From Ruminococcaceae bacterium UBA3329 (GTDB lineage Bacteria; Bacillota; Clostridia; Oscillospirales; Acutalibacteraceae), in contig DERX01000082.1 of assembly GCA_002361875.1 (NCBI GenBank), positions 1-15,555 on the forward strand: a stretch of DNA of 15,555 bases, read 5' to 3'. The notes under the pieces are model-generated. The model did not search any database and was not told the origin of the DNA. It saw only the letters and a program-made list of their open reading frames with translations. Shown here in pieces: positions 1-5,581 of the stretch. Numbering within the stretch: position 1 is the stretch's first letter; every line of letters begins with the position of its first letter. Position numbers and translations under genes: made by a program.

Positions 1-2
1 AT

Positions 3-29
3 TTAGCACTCTACTCTTTTGAGTGCTAA
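3..29 (-). promoter_or_regulatory. CIRCE operator (HrcA binding site)
   Basis: TTAGCACTC, a 9-nt spacer and GAGTGCTAA form a perfect inverted repeat that matches the CIRCE consensus exactly. CIRCE is bound by the heat-shock repressor HrcA. It lies at the start site of the minus-strand promoter at 34-62, so it controls a gene off the left edge, most likely groES-groEL or hrcA-grpE-dnaK; the window cannot tell which. Confidence 0.95.
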
Positions 30-33
30 ATAT

Positions 34-62
34 ATTGTAGCCACATTTTTCCAAAAAATCAA
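34..62 (-). promoter_or_regulatory. SigA-type promoter of the CIRCE-controlled heat-shock operon
   Basis: Read on the minus strand, TTGATT (57-62) and TACAAT (34-39) are separated by exactly 17 bp. The predicted start site is near position 27, inside the CIRCE repeat, the usual arrangement for HrcA repression. The downstream gene is outside the window. Confidence 0.85.
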
Positions 63-123
63 GTACTTTATTAAAAATTCACACTTTTTTAATATTATTT
101 ACAAATCAAACAAATCAGTACTG

Positions 124-150
124 ATAAAAAAGGGTGTCTTTCGACACCCT
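124..150 (-). terminator. Rho-independent terminator after mazF
   Basis: On the minus strand an 8-bp perfect stem (AGGGTGTC / GACACCCT) with a GAAA tetraloop is followed by a run of six T. It begins 9 nt after the mazF stop codon and ends the nnr-lipoprotein-mazF unit. Confidence 0.92.
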
Positions 151-158
151 CCCCAAGG

Positions 159-503
159 CTATTGCAAGCCGAAGCTTACATACAGCGCTCTGTTTACCTT
201 TGACATATCTGTTTGGGACAAATTCCCCATACGCTCACGAAGTCTTTGTTTGTCAAGCGTTCTGACTTGTTCAAGCAGTACAACCGAATCCTTCGAAAGA
301 CCGCAGCCGTCACCGTTCACATTTATGTGTGTAGGCAGTCGGCTTTTGTCCTGCTGGCTTGTTATCGCCGCCGCAATGACCGTTGGGCTGTATTTATTGC
401 CAACATCGTTTTGAACAATCAGTACAGGTCTTACTCCGCCCTGTTCAGAACCCACAACAGGACTTAAATCGGCGTAATAAATGTCCCCTCTTTTAACATT
501 CAT
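159..503 (-). CDS. mazF: Type II toxin endoribonuclease MazF/EndoA (PemK family)
   Basis: Sequence-specific mRNA endoribonuclease of 114 aa. It closely resembles B. subtilis EndoA/NdoA: the N-terminus MNVKRGDIYYADLSPVVGSE and the VRPVLIVQND and LLEQVRTLDKQRL segments are family hallmarks. The catalytic pair expected from the family is present as Arg25 and Thr48. I chose the ATG at 503 over an in-frame GTG at 512: GGAAGAG lies 8 nt before the ATG but almost touches the GTG, and the ATG start gives the family numbering. It is the last gene of a minus-strand unit after nnr and the lipoprotein gene, 142 nt downstream of the latter, and is followed by a terminator. No ribbon-helix-helix antitoxin gene precedes it, although EndoA normally has one just upstream. 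A hairpin, GGCGA / TCGCC (524-539), sits before its ribosome binding site. Confidence 0.95.
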   Translation of the reverse strand: MNVKRGDIYYADLSPVVGSEQGGVRPVLIVQNDVGNKYSPTVIAAAITSQQDKSRLPTHINVNGDGCGLSKDSVVLLEQVRTLDKQRLRERMGNLSQTDMSKVNRALYVSFGLQ

Positions 504-645
504 CAATATCACTCTTCCGTAAAGGCGATTTTATTCGCCCGATTTTCTTATTACTATTTTTGCCGTTTTATTCCGTGTTTAAACACTGACAGCAAAATTT
601 AGGGGAGCAATATATAATATTCAGTTTTGAGGGTGAAAGTCCCTG

Positions 646-1143
646 TCAAATATAAGAAAAGCTTTCAAAATAAAATTCCTGACCGCCGACAAGCAGTTTT
701 TTGAAATTTTTATTTTCGTCCGTGTAAAGAATACAAGAGGTTTTGTCAATTGTGTAAGCATATTCAAGCGTTCCGCTGCTTTCTCTTGCAGGGTATGCCC
801 CACTGACAGCATTTATGCAGTCCGACATTGCTCTGCATACCATTGACGGCGGCAATTTGGCACTTTGAAGACTTAATGTTAATTTTTCACCTGAAAGAGT
901 AAATTCGCCGCCTTTGCCGCTGACCGTCAGATTTTTAAGCGTTTCGGGCGAAGCAAATGAAAATTTATAACCGTTTGCAAAATCAAAACTCACATTAGAA
1001 GAAATTGTTATTCCGTTAAAATCCGTATTTACCACAGCATTAAAGCCGCTGAAAGTGAGCGGCTCCGTTTTGCTTTTATCCTGCTTTTTTGCACATCCTG
1101 CCAATAAAATAAAGCACAAACAAATGCAAAGCAGTTTTTTCAT
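646..1143 (-). CDS. Small secreted lipoprotein, possibly LolA/GerS/YdcC-like
   Basis: A 165-aa protein with a lipoprotein signal peptide: two lysines, a hydrophobic stretch and the lipobox Leu14-Ala15-Gly16-Cys17. It would be lipid-anchored on the outer face of the membrane. Three extra cysteines (6, 8, 10) lie in the signal peptide. The rest is rich in alternating polar and hydrophobic residues that suggest beta-strands (about 30-95). I recognise no domain by sequence. Position suggests a relation to B. subtilis YdcC or C. difficile GerS (LolA-like lipoproteins), which sit in the acpS/nnr-alr-endoA neighbourhood; this is inference. The start is supported by GAGGT 5 nt before the ATG. That site lies just outside the end of nnr, only 7 nt away, so the two are probably cotranscribed. 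It could be an unrelated lineage-specific lipoprotein. Confidence 0.8.
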   Translation of the reverse strand: MKKLLCICLCFILLAGCAKKQDKSKTEPLTFSGFNAVVNTDFNGITISSNVSFDFANGYKFSFASPETLKNLTVSGKGGEFTLSGEKLTLSLQSAKLPPSMVCRAMSDCINAVSGAYPARESSGTLEYAYTIDKTSCILYTDENKNFKKLLVGGQEFYFESFSYI

Positions 1144-1150
1144 AATTACC

Positions 1151-2686
1151 TCATTCGTATTTTTTTAATGTAAGCGGGATTTGGCAAAGCAACTTTGACG
1201 GGGTGTTGCCCATCATTGAATATTCTTCAGAAACCGTATCCCCTGCCTCGCCGTGAATATACACGCCTGCAATTGCTGATTTATAGGGTGACAGCCCTTG
1301 GGCACAGAAAGAGCCTATTAAACCTGCGAGAACATCTCCGCTCCCACCTGTGGCTAAACCCGGATTGCCTGTTGTGTTTATATAAATTCCGTCGTTACCC
1401 GTTTCGCTTATAAACGTTGATGCACCCTTTAGCACAAGAACGGATTTATGTGCCTGTGTAAAGCTTTTTACAGCCGCGCCTCTGTTCGACTGAATTGCGC
1501 TGACACTGCATTTTGCAAGGCGAGCCATTTCGCCCGGGTGGGGAGTTAAAATCACTGCGGATTTCGCTCTGTCTATTATATCTATATTATCTTTTACGGC
1601 ATTTATTCCGTCTGCGTCAAGAATTACGGGAACAGGTGAATTTTCGATTACATAACGCACAACAGCTTCTGTATCGCTGTCAACACACATTCCGCACCCT
1701 ATTACAACGGCGGAGCAGTTTTCCAATTCCTTTGCTATTGTCGGAAGTGCTTTATGCGAAATTCTGCCATGTTCATTGCTCGCAAGGGGAACGAGCACCT
1801 GTTCAACGGTTTTGGAGGCTATTGCAGGATACGCTGCATCGGGAAAAGCGAGTTTCACTATCCCTGCACCGCTGTTAACTGCCGCCGAGGATGCCATAAA
1901 TGCCGCACCCGGCATTTCGTAGCTCCCGCCGATAACAAGAACAGTACCGAAGGTTCCCTTGTGGCTGTCAAACGGGCGTTTCGGGAAAAAGCCTTTAATA
2001 TCTTCGCTCTTGAATGTGACCAAAGGTGACGAAACCGCCCTGTAACACTCTTCGGGGATTCCGATAGACGCCAAGACCACCTGACCGCACTGCTCGCAGG
2101 CAGGCTTTAAAACATGGACAGGCTTTAAACAGGTAATTGCAACGGTTATATCCGCCTTTACATGTGCGCCCGTTACCTCGCCGCTGTCGCCGCAAAGTCC
2201 CGACGGCACATCAACACTGACTACCACTGCCGAAGATGAATTTATTCTTTCAAATACATTTTCACTGACAGGATCGGGCACGCCTTTAAAGCCTATTCCG
2301 AAAACACAGTCCACAATTATCTGCGCACTGTCAAAATAATTGTTTCTGCTGTTTTTGCCGTCAAAATAAATGATTGGTATCCCCGAAGCACGAATTCTTC
2401 CAAGCATTTCGGAGGATTCGGCATCTTTGGGCAGACCTGCCGTCATCATGACCGTGACATTATATCCGTTCTCCATTAGTTTTCGCGCTATCACAAAACC
2501 GTCGCCGCCGTTTTTGCCCTTTCCGCAGACAATAAGTACATTGCGCTTATTTGTATTTTCAAAGGTTTTGCGAATAACCCTTGCGCAGTAAGAGCCTGCA
2601 TTTTCCATGAGCTGTAAATATGAAATACTGCTTTCGTTTGCCTCACGCTCTACAAGACGAACATCGTTAACGGTTAAAACCAACAT
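1151..2686 (-). CDS. nnr: Bifunctional NAD(P)H-hydrate repair enzyme (epimerase/dehydratase)
   Basis: A 511-aa cytoplasmic fusion enzyme that repairs hydrated NAD(P)H: the N-terminal YjeF_N domain (about 1-210) epimerises R- and S-NAD(P)HX and the C-terminal ribokinase-like NnrD domain (about 225-505) dehydrates S-NAD(P)HX using ADP or ATP. Visible motifs are GKGKNGGDG (55-63) and VDCVFGIGFKG in the epimerase, and ILTPHPGEM, VLKGAST and the catalytic GSGD (448-451, Asp451) in the dehydratase. The length is normal for the fusion. The start MLVLTVNDVRLVE matches the family N-terminus; the ribosome binding site (GGGATG) is modest. It is the first gene of the unit, with a SigA-like promoter upstream and the lipoprotein gene 7 nt downstream. 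Confidence 0.97.
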   Translation of the reverse strand: MLVLTVNDVRLVEREANESSISYLQLMENAGSYCARVIRKTFENTNKRNVLIVCGKGKNGGDGFVIARKLMENGYNVTVMMTAGLPKDAESSEMLGRIRASGIPIIYFDGKNSRNNYFDSAQIIVDCVFGIGFKGVPDPVSENVFERINSSSAVVVSVDVPSGLCGDSGEVTGAHVKADITVAITCLKPVHVLKPACEQCGQVVLASIGIPEECYRAVSSPLVTFKSEDIKGFFPKRPFDSHKGTFGTVLVIGGSYEMPGAAFMASSAAVNSGAGIVKLAFPDAAYPAIASKTVEQVLVPLASNEHGRISHKALPTIAKELENCSAVVIGCGMCVDSDTEAVVRYVIENSPVPVILDADGINAVKDNIDIIDRAKSAVILTPHPGEMARLAKCSVSAIQSNRGAAVKSFTQAHKSVLVLKGASTFISETGNDGIYINTTGNPGLATGGSGDVLAGLIGSFCAQGLSPYKSAIAGVYIHGEAGDTVSEEYSMMGNTPSKLLCQIPLTLKKYE

Positions 2687-2727
2687 AAAATCACATCCCG
2701 AATAAAATAAATTAGCCTTATATATTT

Positions 2728-2756
2728 ATCTTATCATATTTTATAAAAAAGAGCAA
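2728..2756 (-). promoter_or_regulatory. SigA-type promoter of nnr-lipoprotein-mazF
   Basis: On the minus strand TTGCTC (2751-2756) and TAAGAT (2728-2733) are 17 bp apart, about 40 nt before the nnr start codon. Each box is a partial match. It directly follows the terminator of the upstream gene, which fits a fresh transcription start. Confidence 0.6.
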
Positions 2757-2785
2757 CAAAAAAGGACTTCTAAACGAAGTCCTTT
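2751..2785 (-). terminator. Rho-independent terminator of the 3D-domain gene
   Basis: A perfect 10-bp stem (2761-2770 with 2776-2785) with a 5-nt loop is followed on the minus strand by a T-rich run. It lies immediately after the stop codon at 2790. Confidence 0.9.
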
Positions 2786-2789
2786 TAAA

Positions 2790-4040
2790 TCAGCCTAAAA
2801 CATAAATTGTTACATTTCTTGAGCCCCATGCGTAGCACTGGCTTGTTGAATTCATATAAAGGTCAACTACAAATTTACCCTGCTTGGCAAATCCGCCAGT
2901 GTCCGCCGCAATTGCATAGCCGTAAACAACACCGTCATCGGAAACAATATACATTTCAGTGCCGTAGGGTATCTGCTTCGGGTTAACCGCAATGTAACCG
3001 GGTTTAACCTTTTTGCCGGTTGACGTTGTACCGCCGGGGATGCAGTAAGCCGCCGCTTTGCCCTTAATTGTGTATTTATAGCTTGTGGGAACTCCGTTTG
3101 AGCCTACCGTATACTTTGACGGCATTTTAAGCTCTGAAATCGGAGAGGAATTTTTAACAACACGGCTGTTTCCGCCCGAATAAGTTCCGATTGTTTTAAT
3201 CTGCGAAGTCGGCGCAAGAACTTGTGTTTCACTTTCAACTGTTTTTTCTGAAGATTCACCGTTTACAAATTTTTCCTTGTAAACTACGCTCTTTTTACCG
3301 TTAACACCCTTTTGAGTGATTTTGGACGAGCCCTTTGACATCGAAGATGAATATTCAGTTTTCTCATTAAACGGAATTGTCTCATCCTCAGTATAAGACT
3401 TATATTCAATTCTTAAAACTTCTACCGTAAGTCCATCGGAAATAGGTGTATCCACCGAAGGCTCAACCTCATCATACTCGCCGAGCGTAATGCCAAGCTC
3501 CGAAAGAAGCTCGCCGACTGTTCCTGACGATGTGCTTACCGTTGTGCTTTCGCCGTCAGCATTTACCGTTACACTGTAAGGTCTTGCCATTACAATTTCC
3601 ATACCGTCAAAGCAAATGTCTGTAAGCTTTACATTTAAATCTGTTTCATCGCTTACTTCAATACCCTGTGAGGCAAGAAATTCGTTTACTCTGCCTGCAA
3701 ATACAAATTCACCCGTTTTGCCGTTTGCATCAGTAAACTTAATGTTAGATTCACGGCAAATAATAATTTTGCTTTGCGAACCGGGGGCAAAGTCGTCAAG
3801 AATGAGCTTGTCATTCTCCGAAACAGGTATTTCCGCCTCTGCAACAATTTCGTTCGCATCCTTTTTTGATGTTTCAATTCTTGAAACATTTGAGCCGTCG
3901 TAAATGTCAACTGTATACAGCTCATTAGCGGCAGCGAATGCAGTTCCGGCAAATATAATAATAAGTGCCATCATAAGCGCTACGGAACGGATAAAATAAC
4001 CGTTTGCCGAAATCGTCTGCCCCTTAAAATTTGTAATCAT
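2790..4040 (-). CDS. Exported G5 and 3D-domain cell-wall protein (YabE/YocH-like)
   Basis: A 416-aa envelope protein likely to act on or bind peptidoglycan. Domains in order: N-terminal membrane/signal segment (about 14-37), two or three DUF348 ubiquitin-like repeats (about 41-210), a G5 domain (about 209-283), a linker, and a C-terminal 3D domain (about 330-416). The order matches B. subtilis YabE; the 3D domain is shared with the muralytic enzyme YocH and with MltA-type lytic transglycosylases. Of the three aspartates that name the 3D domain, two are present (Asp380 in AADTGG, Asp393 in VVDLYM); the first is Asn353 (AVNPKQIP). No separate Rpf or SLT catalytic domain is present, so enzymatic activity is unproven. 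The start is set by AAAGGAG 7-8 nt before the ATG. It is monocistronic, with its own terminator, a long structured leader and tandem promoters. The WalR-like boxes upstream fit the control known for yocH. Confidence 0.9.
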   Translation of the reverse strand: MITNFKGQTISANGYFIRSVALMMALIIIFAGTAFAAANELYTVDIYDGSNVSRIETSKKDANEIVAEAEIPVSENDKLILDDFAPGSQSKIIICRESNIKFTDANGKTGEFVFAGRVNEFLASQGIEVSDETDLNVKLTDICFDGMEIVMARPYSVTVNADGESTTVSTSSGTVGELLSELGITLGEYDEVEPSVDTPISDGLTVEVLRIEYKSYTEDETIPFNEKTEYSSSMSKGSSKITQKGVNGKKSVVYKEKFVNGESSEKTVESETQVLAPTSQIKTIGTYSGGNSRVVKNSSPISELKMPSKYTVGSNGVPTSYKYTIKGKAAAYCIPGGTTSTGKKVKPGYIAVNPKQIPYGTEMYIVSDDGVVYGYAIAADTGGFAKQGKFVVDLYMNSTSQCYAWGSRNVTIYVLG

Positions 4041-4226
4041 CAGTTTGCTCCTTTAATAAGCCGTGCCAAACAAATGCAATTTGCCGAATGATTTATGCAA
4101 AAGTGCTATCGCTCCGCTGCCTTTGAAAAGGAGCTTTACGAATCGCTTAAGGCCTGACCGTTATTCTCGCTAATTGATTTAATTTTTATCCGCAGACATA
4201 AAGAATCGCCTTTACGCCTTAAGACT
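4041..4226 (-). promoter_or_regulatory. Structured 5' leader of the 3D-domain gene (unclassified)
   Basis: Transcription from the promoter at 4233-4261 would give a leader of about 185 nt. Visible pairings in the RNA: CUUAAGGC (4213-4220) with GCCUUAAG (4147-4154), enclosing about 58 nt; and GCUCC (4130-4134) with GGAGC (4111-4115). The octamer GCUCCUUU (4127-4134) is also fully complementary to AAAGGAGC (4047-4054), which is the ribosome binding site itself. The last two pairings exclude each other. I could not match it to c-di-AMP (ydaO) or another riboswitch consensus from memory. Confidence 0.5.
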
Positions 4227-4232
4227 TTGTGT

Positions 4233-4261
4233 ATTATATTCATAACTTTTCAAAAAGTCAA
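4233..4261 (-). promoter_or_regulatory. Proximal SigA promoter of the 3D-domain gene
   Basis: On the minus strand TTGACT (4256-4261) and a perfect TATAAT (4233-4238) are 17 bp apart. The predicted start near 4226 gives a leader of about 185 nt. Confidence 0.88.
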
Positions 4262-4281
4262 ATTTTTCGACAAACTATTTT

Positions 4282-4310
4282 TGTATAAATTGTCTAAAAG
4301 CAAATGTCAA
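4282..4310 (-). promoter_or_regulatory. Distal SigA-like promoter of the 3D-domain gene
   Basis: On the minus strand a perfect TTGACA (4305-4310) and TATACA (4282-4287) are 17 bp apart, in tandem with and 49 bp upstream of the proximal promoter. The -10 box is only a partial match. Confidence 0.6.
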
Positions 4311-4416
4311 TTTTTGACTAAATAGTCGTAAAAACGCTTTTTTACCGCAATATCTTGTGGTACGCTATTTAGAAAATGTAACTTTTTTTGTGAGATTTTT
4401 AAAAAAGTCGTAAAAT

Positions 4417-4445
4417 ATTACAAAACAGTTACAAAATTAGTTACA
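4417..4445 (-). promoter_or_regulatory. Candidate WalR (YycF) binding sites
   Basis: The minus strand reads TGTAAC (4440-4445), 6 nt, TGTAAC (4428-4433), 5 nt, TGTAAT (4417-4422). The last two fit the published WalR consensus TGTWAH-N5-TGTWAH exactly. WalR controls wall hydrolases, including the 3D-domain protein YocH in B. subtilis, which fits the gene downstream. The sites lie about 105 bp upstream of the distal -35 box, farther than usual for direct activation. No gene is visible elsewhere in 4262-4595, which is strongly AT-rich. Confidence 0.5.
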
Positions 4446-4542
4446 AAATGATACTTTTGAGCTTGTATTTTTAAAATATTATATGCCGATTTTTGAAAAA
4501 TATTCCTGCTTTTTTCCTATACTATTATATATAGTGAATTTT

Positions 4543-4578
4543 GGGCATAAAAAATCCAAACTTTTCAGGGCATAAAAA
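4543..4578. repeat. Direct repeat of an 11-mer
   Basis: GGGCATAAAAA occurs at 4543-4553 and 4568-4578, 25 bp apart, just downstream of the pnuC stop codon. I see no stable hairpin or T-tract here, so no clear pnuC terminator. Function unknown. Confidence 0.5.
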
Positions 4579-4595
4579 TACTGCTATCAAAAAAG

Positions 4596-5315
4596 TTAAA
4601 ATTTATTTTCTTTTTCCCCGTTCATTTGCCGTTTTTTCATCTTTGACCAAGATATAAATCCGTAAATATCGTTTGCTAAAAATACAATAAAACAAATCAC
4701 AACGGAAATATAAGCAGTGTTTGAAAGCGATGCCAGCACCCATAAAAATATCAAAACTGCATCATTTGCGGCATAAGCGACGGCATAAAAAGCGCTTCTT
4801 CTAAAAGTCAGATAAACAGCAATAAAGCTTGTTGTAACAGACAGCGTACTTGGTATTAAATTAGCCGTGTTAAAGTAATCTAATATATAATAGAAAGCGG
4901 CGGTGACAACGGCTGTAAGAAAAAGCATAAATACTGTTTCTTTTTTTGTAACTTTATTGACTTTAACCTCCGATTTATTCCCGTTATACGGATTTTTAAA
5001 CCACGAAATCAGGGCAAAAACAGCCATAGGGGCAGTCATTCCAAGATAGGTTATCATTTCGCCGTAATATGAAAATGAGAATGAAATAATACCGTACAGC
5101 ATGCTGAATATCACCATAAGGAACTGTCCGAAAGGATTGCCCTTTGCGTTGAAAATCAGCGATGTTACGCCGATTAAAGACGCCGCAGGTCTTAAAATAC
5201 CGTTTCCGTCAAATGCAAAGTAAGACACCGCAATCAGCATAACGGATATACACCACAACGCCTTTTCCGCTTTTGTAAAATAATTGATGAATGATTTGTT
5301 TTTTCCCGATAACAT
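4596..5315 (-). CDS. pnuC: PnuC-family nicotinamide riboside transporter
   Basis: A 239-aa integral membrane protein of the PnuC family, which takes up nicotinamide riboside or related NAD precursors by facilitated diffusion. About seven hydrophobic segments are visible. Family features include GVTSLIFNAKGNPFGQFLM, FSFSYYGEMITYLGMTAPMA, the tryptophan region ALISWFKNPY, and the C-terminal half with NDIYGFISW followed by a basic tail. I chose the ATG at 5315 because GAGAGGT lies just before it; an in-frame GTG at 5345 has no ribosome binding site. It stands alone downstream of a strong promoter and a leader of about 260 nt. Close relatives can carry thiamine or other vitamins (PnuT and similar), so the substrate is inferred from family similarity only. 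Confidence 0.88.
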   Translation of the reverse strand: MLSGKNKSFINYFTKAEKALWCISVMLIAVSYFAFDGNGILRPAASLIGVTSLIFNAKGNPFGQFLMVIFSMLYGIISFSFSYYGEMITYLGMTAPMAVFALISWFKNPYNGNKSEVKVNKVTKKETVFMLFLTAVVTAAFYYILDYFNTANLIPSTLSVTTSFIAVYLTFRRSAFYAVAYAANDAVLIFLWVLASLSNTAYISVVICFIVFLANDIYGFISWSKMKKRQMNGEKENKF

Positions 5316-5330
5316 AAAATACCTCTCTTC

Positions 5331-5380
5331 AAAAATAAAAAGCACCCGTAATACACATCTTCAAAGACCTAACGATGTGC
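5331..5380 (-). terminator. Possible attenuator in the pnuC leader
   Basis: In the minus-strand RNA, GCACAUCGU (5372-5380) can pair, with one bulge and one G-U pair, with ACGGGUGC (5342-5349), which is followed by UUUUUAUUUUU (5331-5341): a terminator shape ending about 10 nt before the ribosome binding site. The same GCACAUC can instead pair with GAUGUGU (5353-5359; six Watson-Crick pairs and one G-U). The two folds exclude each other, as in transcription attenuation. This rests on hand folding only. Confidence 0.45.
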
Positions 5381-5578
5381 AACGAATGCATTCGGTTTTT
5401 CTACCCGGTGGCAGATAATTTGTTTTTAATTTTATAACACAATTTTGCTGTGCGAAGCACAGTGAGCGGCAAAGCCGCAAGGGCAACAGCCCAAATTGAT
5501 GTAACAATGTTCTCAAACGCTTGCATCAGCAAGCATGGCACTTTTGTGCCGCAATCAGCTTGCTGATTGTAGTTTGAG
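5381..5578 (-). ncRNA. Transcribed multi-hairpin RNA upstream of pnuC (leader or small RNA)
   Basis: The region lies just downstream of the strong minus-strand promoter at 5582-5610. Segment A (5512-5578): outer stem CTCAAAC / GTTTGAG enclosing three perfect hairpins, 5519-5534 (6 bp), 5537-5550 (5 bp) and 5552-5569 (7 bp). Segment B (5440-5498): outer stem CAATTT / AAATTG enclosing three perfect hairpins, 5448-5462 (6 bp), 5466-5478 (5 bp) and 5481-5492 (4 bp). A further palindrome, CGAATGCATTCG, follows at 5383-5394. The predicted start near 5575 falls inside the outer stem of segment A, so that stem may be incomplete in the RNA. It may be a riboswitch-like leader, a separate RNA, or a mobile palindromic repeat that landed downstream of a promoter. 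It lacks the conserved T-arm and anticodon features of a tRNA. Confidence 0.5.
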
Positions 5579-5581
5579 GTT

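Noticed and set aside
4041..4226. c-di-AMP (ydaO/yuaA) riboswitch before the wall-protein gene
   Set aside because: The minus strand has a fragment similar to the 3' end of that class (ACGGTCAG...AAGCG), but the conserved core with GGAACC, GGGGUGAAUC and CCGACAGCUAAC-like segments is absent.
4262..4595. Small genes in the long AT-rich gap between pnuC and the 3D-domain gene
   Set aside because: No frame with a start, ribosome binding site and protein-like composition was seen; the content is explained better as promoter and regulatory DNA.
5316..5345. Longer PnuC from a GTG at 5345
   Set aside because: The extension has no ribosome binding site and lies in the terminator-like U-rich leader; GAGAGGT just before the ATG at 5315 decides the start.
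5316..5440. T-box, TPP, preQ1 or SAM riboswitch in the pnuC leader
   Set aside because: None of the core motifs (T-box AGGGUGGNACCGCG, TPP CUGAGA, preQ1 or S-box core segments) is present. I do not know the NAD+-II (pnuC) class well enough to exclude it by eye; an Rfam scan would decide.
5440..5578. tRNA genes, suggested by the cloverleaf outline
   Set aside because: No GTTCRANYC T-arm, no plausible anticodon loop of 7 nt, and hairpin loops of 3-4 nt are not tRNA-like.
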